Made by a program: the position numbers and the translations under genes
Notes under the pieces: generated by a model
Databases searched by the model: none
The model's input: only the letters and a program-made list of their open reading frames with translations
What the model was told of the DNA's origin: nothing
Assembly: GCA_033980235.1 (NCBI GenBank)
Contig: CM067068.1
Span: 36,979,869-37,043,868, forward strand
Direction: 5' to 3'
From: Diadema setosum
Lineage: Eukaryota > Echinodermata > Echinoidea > Diadematoida > Diadematidae
Length of the DNA: 64,000 bases
Part shown: positions 36,221 through 51,979 of the stretch, one piece after another
Position numbering within the stretch: position 1 is the first letter of the stretch
Layout of the letters: each line of letters opens with the position of its first letter

Positions 36221-38518
36221 ATGCTGTCACGTTCCTTGTCATAATGCCCTACAAAAGAAACAATGATTATAGTAATATCATGAAATTTGTGTGCCTGGTG
36301 TCACAACTTGACTTAGTAATATTTAGACATGTTTACGTGGACTAAGGGCATATATACCTGCCTATGAGGACTTGGGTATATTGAAATGATCAGCATATCT
36401 TATTTGACAAATTGGTCTGCAAACCTGTACTATCACAGATTGTAAAGTCGTTACTAAACAAATCATATTTTCATGGCTTTGAAGGGCGTGGCAATTGTCA
36501 AAGAGCTGATAACTAATCTACCTCACATGAATACTTCTCAAGTCAATATCACGTAAGGACATTTTCGGTGTCATTTTGACATTAGAGCTGAATTTTATTC
36601 CTTATTCATAAATTTGCAGGTTATGACTAGAGAATGAATCTCTTTCCTCAGACCACGTGGACAAGAGACTCATCACATTTACCTGCCTTCACCTAGTTAG
36701 GAGGGCTAGCAGTATATACACCTGCCTATGAGGACTTGAGTATCCAAATACACCCGTTAACACATTCCTCCCACTAGGTTTGTAGAGCCTACATTACTAC
36801 AATAAGAAGATTCTTTTAGCACATGGACAGAGAACAATAAGGTTGCTGATCCACCTGTACACTAGCTGTCAAGCACTATATACATGCATCCCCTTTCTAC
36901 TGTTAACTATTATGGCGAATCAAACGATGCAAACTTTAATCGGGTGCAAGGTATCAAAGTGTGTCCTGATGGGCTCAGAAACCCGTTTGTTCCACACAAG
37001 ACAAACACCTAAGGGGTCACAAATGCAAAAAAAAAAAAATAAAATAAAATAAAAAATACTGAGCACTAGATCTGTGATAGCTGTCGCATACCATGTTTGA
37101 ATGCCCTACATATTAAAGAAACAATAATTTATTAAAATTATCAAATACATAAACTTGGTGTCACAACTTAGTAATATTTACACCTGCTTACGAGGACTGA
37201 AGCCATTTACACCTGCCTATGATGTCTCGGCTATATGCACTTGATCAGCATGGTGTAATGTCATGGAACAAGTTCGCAAGCTAAAATGTCCTTTCATATA
37301 TGTTACACTATATTTCAAGCCCTATCACACAAACCATGTTTTTCCGGTTTTGTAGGGCATTGCAATCGTCAAAGAGCTGATAATTAAACTACCCTACCTG
37401 AATACTTATTGAAGTTAATAGCACATAGGGTCATTTCTGGAGTTATTTTGACATTACACCTGAATTTAATTCCTTATTTCATTAAATTTGCAGGTTATGA
37501 CTACAGGATGGTTTCTACTTGCTCATACCACATGGACAAAAGATGCTTGGCATTTACCTGCCTTCACCTTGTTAGGAAGGCTTGCAGTATATACACCTGC
37601 CTATGAGGACGTGACCATCCAAAAAACTTATTAACACACCTGAATGGAAAATGATATTCTTTACCCATTCCTCCTGCTCGTATTTTTTAGAGTCTACAAA
37701 GCTACAAAAAGCTGTCACGTACCACGTTTGAACGCCCTACAAATGAAAGAAACAATAATATATCAAAACTATGAAATACATAAACTTGGTGTCACAACTT
37801 AGTAATATTTCCACATGCTTACATGGACTTAGGGCATATATACCTGCCTATGATGACTTGGCTATATTGAAATGATCAGCATATATCTTATTTGACAAAT
37901 TGGTCAGCAAACCTGTACTATCACAGATTGTAAAGCCATTACTAAACAAATCATCTTTTCATGGCTTTGAAGGGCATGGCAATTGTTAAAGAGCTGATAA
38001 TTAATCTATCTCAAATGAATACTTCTCAAGTCAATATTACGTTAGGACATTTTTGGTGTCATTTTTTAATAAGACCTGAATTCCATTCTTTATTTCCATA
38101 AATTTGCAGGTTATGACTAGAGGATGGTTTCTCTTTCCTCAGACCACGTGGACAAAAGACTCATGACATTTACCTGCCTTCACCTAGTTAGGAGGGCTAG
38201 CAGTATATACACCTGCCTATGAGGACTTGAGTATCCAAATACACCCGTTAACACATTCGTCCCACTAGGTTTGTAGAGCCTACATTACTACAATGAGAAG
38301 ATTCTTTTAGCACATGGACAGAGAACAATAAGGTTGCTGATCCACCTGTACACAAGCTGTCAAGCACTATATACATGCATCCCCTTTCTACTGTTAACTA
38401 TTATGGCGAATCAAACGATGCAAACTTTAATCGGGTGCAAGGTATCAATAAAGTGTGTCCTGATGGGATCACAAACCCGTTTGTTCCACACAAGAGAAAC
38501 ACCTAAGGGGTCAGAAAT

Positions 38519-38562
<44 letters not shown>

Positions 38563-38805
38563 GTTACTGAACAGACCTGTGATAGCTGTCACGTACCATG
38601 TTTGAACGCCCTAGAAATGAAAGAAACAATAATATATCAAAACTATGAAATACATAAAACTTGGTGTCACAACTTAGTAATATTTACACCTGGTTACGAG
38701 GACTAAAGCCATATGCACCTGCCTATGAAGAGTTGGCTATATGAACTTGATCAGCATGGTGTAATGTAATGAAACAAGTTGGCAAGCTAAAATGTCCTAT
38801 TACAT
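36221..38805 (+). repeat. 2.58-kb unit, copy 2
   Basis: It starts at the join ACATATGCTGTCACGTTCC (36221), which recurs exactly 2585 bp later at 38806. Differences from copy 1 are few and scattered. The poly(A) site near 37026 has an extended AAAAT-type tail. Confidence 0.88.
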
Positions 38806-40463
38806 ATGCTGTCACGTTCCTTGTCATAATGCCCTACAAAAGAAACAATGATTATAGTAATATCATGAAATTTGTGTGCCTGGTGTCACAACTTGACTTA
38901 GTAATATTTCCACATGTTTACGTGGACTAAGGGCATATATACCTGCCTATGAGGACTTGGGTATATTGAAATGATCAGCATATCTTATTTGACAAATTGG
39001 TCTGCAAACCTGTACTATCACAGATTGTAAAGTCGTTACTAAACAAATCATATTTTCATGGCTTTGAAGGGCGTGGCAATTGTCAAAGAGCTGATAACTA
39101 ATCTACCTCACATGAATACTTCTCAAGTCAATATCACATAGGGACATTTCTAGAGTTATTTTGACATTACAGCTGAATTTAATTCCTTATTTCCCTAAAT
39201 TTGCAGGTTATGACTAATGGATGGTTTCTATTTCCTCTGACCGCATGGAAAAAAGATGCTTGACATTTACCTGCCTTCACCATGTTAGGAGGGCTATCAG
39301 TATATACACCTGCCTATGAGGACTTGACTATCCAAAAAACTTGACACACCTGAATAGAAAATGATATTGTTTACCCATTCCTTCTGCTAGTATTTGGGAG
39401 AGTCTACAAAGCTACAAAATCTTGATTCTTTTACAGCGTTGACAGGGAAGTCACAAGTTGGTGAACCAGCTAATGTAAAGCAGTCAATGATTACATGTAT
39501 TCTATTTTCACAGGTAAAAGTGACATTGAACAATGCAAACTTTTGATCAGATGCGAGGTATCAACAGAGTGTGTGCTGATGGTTTCACAAGCTCTTGTTC
39601 ACACAAGAGAGGCACCTTAATGAGGTCAGCAAAGGTGCAACTCTATTGAGCAGAGCCTTGAAAGCTGTCACGTACCTTGTCATAATGCCCTACAAAAGAA
39701 ACAATGATTATAGTAATATCATGAAATTTGTGTGCTTGGTGTCACAACTTAGTAATATTTCCACATGCTTACGTGGACTAAGGGCATATATACCTGCCTA
39801 TGAGGACTTGGGTATATTGAAATGATCAGCATGTATCTTATTTGACAAATTGGTCTGCAAACCTGTACTCTCACAGATTGTAAAGTCGTTACTAAACAAA
39901 TCATATTTTCATGGCTTTGAAGAGCGTGGCAATTGTCAAAGATCTGATAACTAATCTACCTCACATGAATACTTCGCAAGTCAATATCACGTAAGGACAT
40001 TTTGGTGTCATTTTGACATTAGAGCTTAATTTTATTCCTTATTTCCATAAATTTGCAGGTTATGACTAGAGGATGGTTTCTCTTTCCTCAGAAGAAATGG
40101 ACAAAAGACTCATGACATTTACCTACCTTCACCTAGTTAGGAGGGCTAGCAGTATATACACCTGCCTATGAGGACTTCAGCATCCAAATACACCCCTTTC
40201 CACATTCCTCCCACTAGTTTTGTAGAGCCTACAATACTACAATGAGAAGATTCTTTTAGCACATGGACAGAGAACAATAAGGTTGCTGATCCACCTGTAA
40301 AAAAGCTGTCAAGCACTACATGCATCCCCTTTCTACTGTTAACTATTATGGCGAATCAAACGATGCAAACTTTAATCGGGTGCAAGGTATCAATAAAGTG
40401 TGTCCTATTGGGATCACAAACTAATTTGTTCCACACAAGAGAAACACCTAAGGGGTCACAAAT

Positions 40464-40507
<44 letters not shown>

Positions 40508-41234
40508 GTTACTGAATAGACATGTGATAGCTGTCACGTACCATGTTTGAACGCCCTACAAATGAAAGAAACAATAATATATCAAAACTATGAAATACAT
40601 AAACTTGGTGTCACAACTTAGTAATATTTACACCTGGTTACGAGGACTAAAGCTATATACACCTGCCTATGATGACTTGGCTATATATACCTGATCATTC
40701 AGCATGGTGTAATGTGATGAAACAAGTTGGAAAGCTAAAATGTCCTATTACATATGGTACACTATATTTCAAGTCCTATCACACAAACCATCTTTTCCAT
40801 CCAGACTTGACCATCCAAAAAACTTGACACACCTGAATAGAAAATGATATTGTTTACCCATTCCTTCTGCTAGTATTTGGAAGAGTCTACAAAGCTACAA
40901 AATCTTGATTCTTTTACAGCGTTGACAGGGAAGTCACAAGTTGGTGAACCAGCTAATGTAAAGCAGTCAAGGATTACATGTATTCCATTTTCACAGGTAA
41001 AAGTGACATTAAACAATGCAAACTTTTGATCAGATGTGAGGTATCAACAGAGTGTGTGCTGATGGTTTCACAAGCTCTTTTTCACACAAGAGAGGCACCT
41101 TAATGAGGTCAGCAAAGGTGCAACTCTACTGAGCAGAGCCTTGAAAGCTGTCACGTACCTTGTCATAATGCCATACAAAAGAAACAATGATTATAGTAAT
41201 ATCATGAAATTTGTGAGCTTGGTGTCACAACTTA
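38806..41234 (+). repeat. Linking segment with chimeric monomers
   Basis: It begins as a third start of the 2.58-kb unit, then at about 39135 switches in register from AATATCACGTAAGGACA-type to AATATCACATAGGGACA-type sequence. A (CA)n site is at 40466-40506. The part from about 39595 is repeated at 59272 with an offset near 19680. Confidence 0.85.
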
Positions 41235-42834
41235 GTAATATTTCCACATGATTACGTGGACTAAGGGCATATATGCCTGCCTATGAGGACTTGGGTATAT
41301 TGAAATGATCAGCATATATCTTATTTGACAAATTGGTCTGCAAACCTGTACTATCACAGATTGTAAAGTCGTTACTAAACAAATCCTATTTTCATGGCTT
41401 TGAAGGGCGTGACAATTGTCAAAGAGCTGATAACTAATCTACCTCACGTGAATACTTTTCAAGTCAATATCACGTAAGGACATTTTTGGTGTCATTTTGA
41501 CATTAGAGCTGAATTTTATTCCTTATTTCCATAAATTTGCAGGTTATGACTACAGAATGGATCTCTTTCCTCAGACCACGTGGACAAAAGACTCATCACA
41601 TTTACCTGCCTTCACCTAGTTAGGAGGGCTAGCAATATATAAACCTGCCTATGAGGACTTGAGTATCGTATATCCAAATACAACTGTTAACACATTCCTC
41701 CCACTAGGTTTGTAGAGCCTACAGTACTACAATGAGAAGATTCTTTTAGCACATGGACAGAGAACAATAAGGTTGCTGATCCACCTGTACAAAAGCTGTC
41801 AAGAACTACATGCACCCCCTTTTTGCTGTTAACTATTAAGGCGAATCAAAAGATGCAAACTTTAATCGAGTGCAAGGTATCAAAGTGTGTCCTGATGGGC
41901 TCAGAAACCCGTTTGTTCCACACAAGAGAAACACCTAAGGGGTCACAAATGCAAAAAAAAAAAAAAACCCACAATACTAAGCACTAGATCTGTGATAGCT
42001 GTCGCGTACCATGTTTGAACGCCCTATATATAAAAGAAACAATAATTTATTAAAATTATGAAATACATAAGCTTGGTGTCACAACTTAGTAATATTTACA
42101 CCTGCTTACGAGGACTAAAGCCATATACACCTGCCTAAGATGACTCGGCTATATGAACTTGATCAGCATGGTGTAATGTCATGGAACAAGTTCGCAAGCT
42201 AAAATGTCCTATTATATAATTATGTTACACTATATTTCAAGCCCTATCACACAAACTATGTTTTTCCGGTTTTGTAGGGCATTGCAATCGTCAAAGAGCC
42301 GATAATTAAACTACCCTACATGAATACTTGCCAAAGTTAATAGCACATAGCGACATTTCCAGAGTTATTTTGACATTACAGCTGAATTTAATTCCTTATT
42401 TCCCTAAATTTGCAGGTGATGACTAATGGATGGTTTCTATTTCCTCTGACCGCATGGAAAAAAGATGCTTGACATTTACCTTCCTTCACCATGTTAGGAG
42501 GGCTATCAGCATATACACCTGCCTATGAGGACTTGAGCATCCAAATACACCCCTTTCCACATTCCTCCCACTAGTTTTGTAGAGCCTACAATGCTACAAT
42601 GAGAAGATTCTTGTAGCACATGGACAGAGAACAATAAGGTTGCTGATCCACCTGTACAAAAGATGTCAAGCACTACATGTATCCCCCTTTTTCTGTTAAC
42701 TATTATGGCGAATCAAACGATGCAAACTTTAATCGGGTGCAAGGTATCAATAAAGTGTGTCCTGATGGGATCACAAACCCGTTTGTTCCACACAAGAGAA
42801 ACACCTAAGGGGTCAGAAATGCACACACACACAC

Positions 42835-42874
<40 letters not shown>

Positions 42875-45805
42875 GTTACTGAACAGACATGTGATAGCTG
42901 TCACGTACCATGTTTGGACGCCCTACAAATGAAAGAAACAATAATATATCAAAACTATGAAATACATAAACTTGGTGTCACAACTTAGTAATATCTACAT
43001 CTGGTTACGAGGACTAAAGCCATATACACCTGCCTATGATGACTTGGCTATATGAACCTGATCAGCATGGTGTAATGTGATGAAACAAGTTGGAAAGCTA
43101 AAATGTCCTATTACATATGGTACACTATATTTCAAGTCCTATCACACAAACCATCTTTTCCATCCAGACTTGACCATCCAAAAAAACTTGACACACCTGA
43201 ATAGAAAATGATATTGTTTACCCATTCCTTCTGCTAGTATTTGGGAGAGTCTACAAAGCTACAAAATCTTGATTGTTTTACAGCGTTGACAGGGAAGTCA
43301 CAAGTTGGTGAACCAGCTAATGTAAAGCAGTCAAGGATTGCATGTATTCCATTTTCACAGGTAAAAGTGACATTAAACAATGCAAACTTTTCATCAGATG
43401 TGAGGTATCAACAGAGTGTGTGCTGATGGTTTCACAAGCTCTTGTTCACACAAGAGAGGCACCTTAATGAGGTCAGCAAAGGTGCAACTCTACTGAGCTG
43501 AGCCTTGAAAGCTGTCACGTACCTTGTCTGTTGTCATAATGCCCTACAAAAGAAACAATGATTATAGTAATATCATGAAATTTGTGAGCTTGGTGTCACA
43601 ACTTAGTAATATTTCCACATGATTACGTGGCCTAAGGGCATATATACCTGCCTATGAGGACTTGGGTATATTGAAATGATCAGCATATATCTTATTTGAC
43701 AAATTGGTCTGTAAACCTGTACTATCACAGATTGTAAAGTCGTTACTAAACAAATCATATTTTCATGGCTTTGAAGGGCGTGGCAATTGTCAAAGAGCTG
43801 ATAACTAATCTACCTCACATGAATACTTCTCAAGTCAATATCACATAAGGACATTTTCGGTGTCATTTTGACATTAGAGCTGAATTTTATTAATTATTCA
43901 TAAATTTGCAGGTTATGACTGGAGAATGAACCTCTTTCCTCAGACCACGTGGACAAAAGACTCATCACATTTACCTGCCTTCACCTAGTTAGGAGGGCTA
44001 GCAGTATATACACCTGCCTATGAGGACTTGAGTATCCAAATACACCCCTTTCCACATTCTTCCCACTAGGTTTGTAGAGCCTACATTACTACAATGAGAA
44101 GATTCTTTTAGCACATGGACAGAGAACAATAAGGTTGCTGATCCACCTGTACGAAAGCTGTCAAGCACTACATGCATGCCCTTTCTACTGTTAACTATTA
44201 TGGCGAATCAAACGATGCAAACTTTAATCGAGTCCAAGGTATCAAAGTGTGTCCTGATGGGCTCAGAAACCCGTTTGTTCCACACAAGACAAACACGTAA
44301 GGGGTCACAAATGCAAAAAAAAAAAATTAAAATAAAATAAAAAATACTGAGCAATAGATCTGTGATAGCTGTCGCGTACCATGTTTGAACGCCCTACATA
44401 TTAAAGAAACAATAATTTATTAAAATTATCAAATACATAAACTTGGTGTCACAACTTAGTAATATTTACACCTGCTTACGAGGACTGAAGCCATTTACAC
44501 CTGCCTATGATGTCTCGGCTATATGAACTTGATCAGCATGGTGTAATGTCATGGAACAAGTTCGCAAGCTAAAATGTCCTTTCATATATGTTACACTATA
44601 TTCAAGCCCTATCACACAAACCATGTTTTTCCGGTTTTGTAGGGCATTGCAATCGTCAAAGAGCTGATAATTAAACTACCCTACCTGAATACTTATTGAA
44701 GTTAATAGCACATAGGGTCATTTCTGGAGTTATTTTGACATTACACCTGAATTTAATTCCTTATTTCATTAAATTTGCAGGTTATGACTACAGGATGGTT
44801 TCTACTTGCTCATACCACATGGACAAAAGATGCTTGGCATTTACCTGCCGTCACCTTGTTAGGAAGGCTTGCAGTATATACACCTGCCTATGAGGACGTG
44901 ACCATCCAAAAAACTTATTAACACACCTGAATGGAAAATGATATTCTTTACCCATTCCTCCTGCTCGTATTTGTTAGAGTGTACAAAGCTACAAAAAGCT
45001 GTCACGTACCATGTTTGAACGCCCTACAAATGAAAGAAACAATAATATATCAAAACTATGAAATACATAAACTTGGTGTCACAACTTAGTAATATTTCCA
45101 CATGCTTACGTGGACTTAGGGCATATATACCTGCCTATGATGACTTGGCTATATTGAAATGATCAGCATATATCTTATTTGACAAATTGGTCAGCAAACC
45201 TGTACTATCACAGATTGTAAAGCCATTACTAAACAAATCATCTTTTCATGGCTTTGAAGGGCGTGGCAATTGTCAAAGAGCTGATAATTAATCTATCTCA
45301 AATGAATACTTCTCAAGTCAATATTACGTTAGGACATTTTTGGTGTCATTTTTTAATAAGACCTGAATTCCATTCTTTATTTCCATAAATTTGCAGGTTA
45401 TGACTAGAGGATGGTTTCTCTTTCCTCAGACCACGTGGACAAAAGACTCATGACATTTACCTGCCTTCACCTAGTTAGGAGGGCTAGCAGTATATACACC
45501 TGCCTATGAGGACTTGAGTATCCAAATACACCCGTTAACACATTCGTCCCACTAGGTTTGTAGAGCCTACATTACTACAATGAGAAGATTCTTTTAGCAC
45601 ATGGACAGAGAACAATAAGGTTGCTGATCCACCTGTACACAAGCTGTCAAGCACTATATACATGCATCCCCTTTCTACTATTAACTATTATGGCTAATCA
45701 AACGATGCAAACTTTAATCGGGTGCAAGGTATCAATAAAGTGTGTCCTGATGGGATCACAAACCCGTTTGTTCCACACAAGAGAAACACCTAAGGGGTCA
45801 GAAAT

Positions 45806-45849
<44 letters not shown>

Positions 45850-48800
45850 GTTACTGAACAGACCTGTGATAGCTGTCACGTACCATGTTTGAACGCCCTA
45901 CAAATGAAAGAAACAATAATATATCAAAACTATGAAATACATAAAACGTGGTGTCACAACTTAGTAATATTTACACCTGGTTACGAGGACTAAAGCCATA
46001 TGCACCTGCCTATGAAGAGTTGGCTATATGAACTTGATCAGCATGGTGTAATGTAATGAAACAAGTTGGCAAGCTAAAATGTCCTATTACATATGCTGTC
46101 ACGTACCTTGTCATAATGCCCTACAAAAGAAACAATGATTATAGTAATATCATGAAATTTGTGTGCTTGGTGTCACAACTTGACTTAGTAATATTTCCAC
46201 ATGTTTACGTGGACTAAGGGCATATATACCTGCCTATGAGGACTTGGGTATATTGAAATGATCAGCATATCTTATTTGACAAATTGGTCTGCAAACCTGT
46301 ACTATCACAGATTGTAAAGTCGTTACTAAACAAATCATCTTTTCATGGCTTTGAAGGGCGTGGCAATTGTCAAAGAGCTGATAACTAATCTACCTCACAT
46401 GAATACTTCTCAAGTCAATATCACATAGGGACATTTCTAGAGTTATTTTGACATTACAGCTGAATTTAATTCCTTATTTCCCTAAATTTGCAGGATATGA
46501 CTAATGGATGGTTTCTATATCCTCTGACCGCATGGAAAAAAGATGCTTGACATTTACCTGCCTTCACCATGTTAGGAGGGCTATCAGTATATACACCTGC
46601 CTATGAGGACTTGACTATCTAAAAAACTTGACACACCTGAATAGAAAATGATATTGTTTACCCATTCTTTCTACTAGTATTTGGGAGAGTCTACAAAGCT
46701 ACAAAATCTTGATTGTTTTACAGCGTTGACAGGGAAGTCACAGGTTGGTGAACCAGCTAATGTAAAGCAGTCAAGGATTACATGTATTCCATTTTCACAG
46801 GTTAAAGTGACATTAAACAATGCAAACTTTTGATCAGATGTGAGGTATCAACAGAGTGTGTGCTGATGGTTTCACAAGCTCTTGTTCACACAAGAGAGAG
46901 GTCAGCAAAGGTGCAACTCTATTGAGCATAGCCTTGAAAGCTGTCACGTACCTTGTCATAATGCCCTACAAAAGAAACAATGATTATAGTAATATCACGA
47001 AATTTGTGAGCTTGGTGTCACAACTTAGTAATATTTCCACATGCTTACGTGGACTACGGGCATATATACCTGCCTATGAGGACTTGGGTATATTGAAATG
47101 ATCAGCATATATCTTATTTGACAAATTGGTCTGCAAACCTGTACTATCACAGATTGTAAATCGTTACTAAACAAATCATATTTTCATGGCTTTGAAGGGC
47201 GTGGCAATTGTCAAAGAGCTGATAACTAATCTACCTCACATAAATACTTCTCAAGTCAATATCACGTAAGGACATTTTCGGTGTCATTTTGACATTAGAG
47301 CTGAATTTTATTCCTTATTCATAAATTTGCAGGTTATGACTAGAGAATGAATCTCTTTCCTCAGACCACGTGGACAAGAGACTCATCACATTTACCTGCC
47401 TTCACCTAGTTAGGAGGGCTAGCAGTATATACACCTGCCTATGAGGACTTGAGTATCCAAATACACCCCTTTCCACATTCTTCCCACTAGGTTTGTAGAG
47501 CCTACATTACTACAATGAGAAGATTCTTTTAGCACATGGACAGAGAACAATAAGGTTGCTGATCCACCTGTACGAAAGCTGTCAAGCACTACATGCATGC
47601 CCTTTCTACCGTTAACTATTATGGCGAATCAAACGATGCAAACTTTAATCGAGTGCAAGGTATCAAAGTGTGTCCTGATGGGCTCAGAAACCCGTTTGTT
47701 CCACACAAGACAAACACCTAAGGGGTGACAAATGCAAAAAAAAAAATAAAATAAAATAAAAAATACTGAGCACTAGATCTGTGATAGCTGTCGCGTACCA
47801 TGTTTGAATGCCCTACATATTAAAGAAACAATAATTTATTAAAATTATCAAATACATAAACTTGGTGTCACAACTTAGTAATATTTACACCTGCTTACGA
47901 GGACTGAAGCCATTTACACCTGCCTATGATGTCTCGGCTATATGAACTTGATCAGCATGGTGTAATGTCATGGAACAAGTTCGCAAGCTAAAATGTCCTT
48001 TCATATATGTTACACTATATTCAAGCCCTATCACACAAACCATGTTTTTCCGGTTTTGTAGGGCATTGCAATCGTCAAAGAGCTGATAATTAAACTACCC
48101 TACCTGAATACTTATTGAAGTTAATAGCACATAGGGTCATTTCTGGAGTTATTTTGACATTACACCTGAATTTAATTCCTTATTTCATTAAATTTGCAGG
48201 TTATGACTACAGGATGGTTTCTACTTGCTCATACCACATGGACAAAAGATGCTTGGCATTTACCTGCCGTCACCTTGTTAGGAAGGCTTGCAGTATATAC
48301 ACCTGCCTATGAGGACGTGACCATCCAAAAAACTTATTAACACACCTGAATGGAAAATGATATTCTTTACCCATTCCTCCTGCTCGTATTTGTTAGAGTG
48401 TACAAAGCTACAAAAAGCTGTCACGTACCATGTTTGAACGCCCTACAAATGAAAGAAACAATAATATATCAAAACTATGAAATACATAAACTTGGTTTCA
48501 CAACTTAGTAATATTTCCACATGCTTACGTGGACTTAGGGCATAAACAAATCATCTTTTCATGGCTTTGAAGGGCGTGGCAATTGTCAAAGAGCTGATAA
48601 TTAATCTATCTCAAATGAATACTTCTCAAGTCAATATTACGTTAGGACATTTTTGGTGTCATTCTTTAATAAGACCTGAATTAAATTCTTTATTTCCATA
48701 AATTTGCAGGTTATGACTAGAGGATGGTTTCTCTTTCCTCAGACCACGTGGACAAAAGACTCATGACATTTACCTGCCTTCACCTAGTTAGGAGGGCTAG

Positions 48801-50336
48801 CAGTATATACACCTGCCTACGAGGACTTGAGTATCCAAATACACCCGTTAACACATTCGTCCCACTAGGTTTGTAGAGCCTACATTACTACAATGAGAAG
48901 ATTCTTTTAGCACATTGACAGAGAACAATAAGGTTGCTGATCCACCTGTACACAAGCTGTCAAGCACTATATACATGCATCCCCTTTCTACTGTTAACTA
49001 TTATGGCGAATCAAACGATGCAAACTTTAATCGGGTGCAAGGTATCAATAAAGTGTGTCCTGATGGGATCACAAACCCGTTTGTTCCACACAAGAGAAAC
49101 ACCTAAGGTGTCAGAAATGCACACACACACACACACACACACACAAGTTACTGAACAGACCCGTGATAGCTGTCACGTACCATGTTTGAACGCCCTAGAA
49201 ATGAAAGAAACAATAATATATCAAAACTATGAAATACATAAAACTTGGTGTCACAACTTAGTAATATTTACACCTGGTTACGAGGACTAAAGCCATATGC
49301 ACCTGCCTATGATGACTTGGCTATATGAACTTGATCAGCATGGTGTAATGTAATGAAACAAGTTGGCAAGCTAAAATGTCCTATTACATATGCTGTCACG
49401 TACCTTGTCATAATGCCCTACAAAAGAAACAATGATTATAGTAATATCATGAAATTTGTGTGCCTGGTGTCACAACTTGACTTAGTAATATTTCCACATG
49501 TTTACGTGGACTAAGGGCATATATACCTGCCTATGAGGACTTGGGTATATTGAAATGATCAGCATATCTTATTTGACAAATTGGTCTGCAAACCTGTACT
49601 ATCACAGATTGTAAAGTCGTTACTAAACAAATCATATTTTCATGGCTTTGAAGGGCGTGGCAATTGTCAAAGAGCTGATAACTAATCTACCTCACATGAA
49701 TACTTCTCAAGTCAATATCACATAGGGACATTTTTAGAGTTATTTTGACATTACAGCTGAATTTAATTCCTTATTTCCCTAAATTTGCAGGTTATGACTA
49801 ATGGATGGTTTCTATTTCCTCTGACGGCATGGAAAAAAGATGCTTGACATTTACCTGCCTTCACCATGTTAGGAGGGCTATCAGTATATACACCTGCCTA
49901 TGAGGACTTGACTATCCAAAAAACTTGACACACCTGAATAGAAAATGATATTGTTTACCCATTCCTTTCTGCTAGTATTTGAGAGAGTCTACAAAGCTAC
50001 AAAATTCTTGATTCTTTTACAGCGTTGACAGGGAAGTCACAAGTTGGTGAACCAGCTAATGTAAAGCAGTCAATGATTACATGTATTCTATTTTCACAGG
50101 TAAAAGTGACATTGAACAATGCAAACTTTTGATCAGATGCGAGGTATCAACAGAGTGTGTGCTGATGGTTTCACAAGCTCTTGTTCACACAAGAGAGGCA
50201 CCTTAATGAGGTCAGCAAAGGTGCAACTCTATTGAGCAGAGCCTTGAAAGCTGTCACGTACCTTGTCATAATGCCCTACAAAAGAAACAATGATTATAGT
50301 AATATCATGAAATTTGTGTGCTTGGTGTCACAACTT
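41235..50336 (+). repeat. 9.1-kb higher-order block, copy 1
   Basis: The block contains ten anchor sites (about 41539, 42413, 43909, 44778, 45395, 46490, 47330, 48197, 48706 and 49787). Every one is matched in copy 2 at an offset of 9094-9105. It carries all three recurring deletion joins, some more than once, and alternating poly(A) and (CA)n sites. The offset falls from about 9104 to about 9095 halfway, mainly because of different (CA)n and poly(A) lengths. Confidence 0.92.
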
Positions 50337-51936
50337 AGTAATATTTCCACATGATTACGTGGACTAAGGGCATATATACCTGCCTATGAGGACTTGGGTA
50401 TATTGAAATGATCAGCATATATCTTATTTGACAAATTGGTCTGCAAACCTGTACTATCACAGATTGTAAAGTCGTTACTAAACAAATCCTATTTTCATGG
50501 CTTTGAAGGGCGTGACAATTGTCAAAGAGCTGATAACTAATCTACCTCACGTGAATACTTTTCAAGTCAATATCACGTAAGGACATTTTTGGTGTCATTT
50601 TGACATTAGAGCTGAATTTTATTCCTTATTTCCATAAATTTGCAGGTTATGACTACAGAATGGATCTCTTTCCTCAGACCACGTGGACAAAAGACTCATC
50701 ACATTTACCTGCCTTCACCTAGTTAGGAGGGCTAGCAATATATAAACCTGCCTATGAGGACTTGAGTATCGTATATCCAAATACAACTGTTAACACATTC
50801 CTCCCACTAGGTTTGTAGAGCCTACAGTACTACAATGAGAAGATTCTTTTAGCACATGGACAGAGAACAATAAGGTTGCTGATCCACCTGTACAAAAGCT
50901 GTCAAGAACTACATGCACCCCCTTTCTGCTGTTAACTATTAAGGCGAATCAAAAGATGCAAACTTTAATCGAGTGCAAGGTATCAAAGTGTGTCCTGATG
51001 GGCTCAGAAACCCGTTTGTTCCACACAAGAGAAACACCTAAGGGGTCACAAATGCAAAAAAAAAAAAAACCCACAATACTAAGCACTAGATCTGTGATAG
51101 CTGTCGCGTACCATGTTTGAACGCCCTATATATAAAAGAAACAATAATTTATTAAAATTATGAAATACATAAGCTTGGTGTCACAACTTAGTAATATTTA
51201 CACCTGCTTACGAGGACTAAAGCCATATACACCTGCCTAAGATGACTCGGCTATATGAACTTGATCAGCATGGTGTAATGTCATGGAACAAGTTCGCAAG
51301 CTAAAATGTCCTATTATATAATTATGTTACACTATATTTCAAGCCCTATCACACAAACTATGTTTTTCCGGTTTTGTAGGGCATTGCAATCGTCAAAGAG
51401 CCGATAATTAAACTACCCTACATGAATACTTGCCAAAGTTAATAGCACATAGCGACATTTCCAGAGTTATTTTGACATTACAGCTGAATTTAATTCCTTA
51501 TTTCCCTAAATTTGCAGGTTATGACTAATGGATGGTTTCTATTTCCTCTGACCGCATGGAAAAAAGATGCTTGACATTTACCTTCCTTCACCATGTTAGG
51601 AGGGCTATCAGCATATACACCTGCCTATGAGGACTTGAGCATCCAAATACACCCCTTTCCACATTCCTCCCACTAGTTTTGTAGAGCCTACAATGCTACA
51701 ATGAGAAGATTCTTGTAGCACATGGACAGAGAACAATAAGGTTGCTGATCCACCTGTACAAAAGATGTCAAGCACTACATGTATCCCCCTTTTTCTGTTA
51801 ACTATTATGGCGAATCAAACGATGCAAACTTTAATCGGGTGCAAGGTATCAATAAAGTGTGTCCTGATGGGATCACAAACCCGTTTGTTCCACACAAGAG
51901 AAACACCTAAGGGGTCAGAAATGCACACACACACAC

Positions 51937-51979
<43 letters not shown>

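Noticed and set aside
42713..42904. Cys-Val repeat frame on the minus strand
   Set aside because: It is a translation of (GT)n opposite the CA tract.
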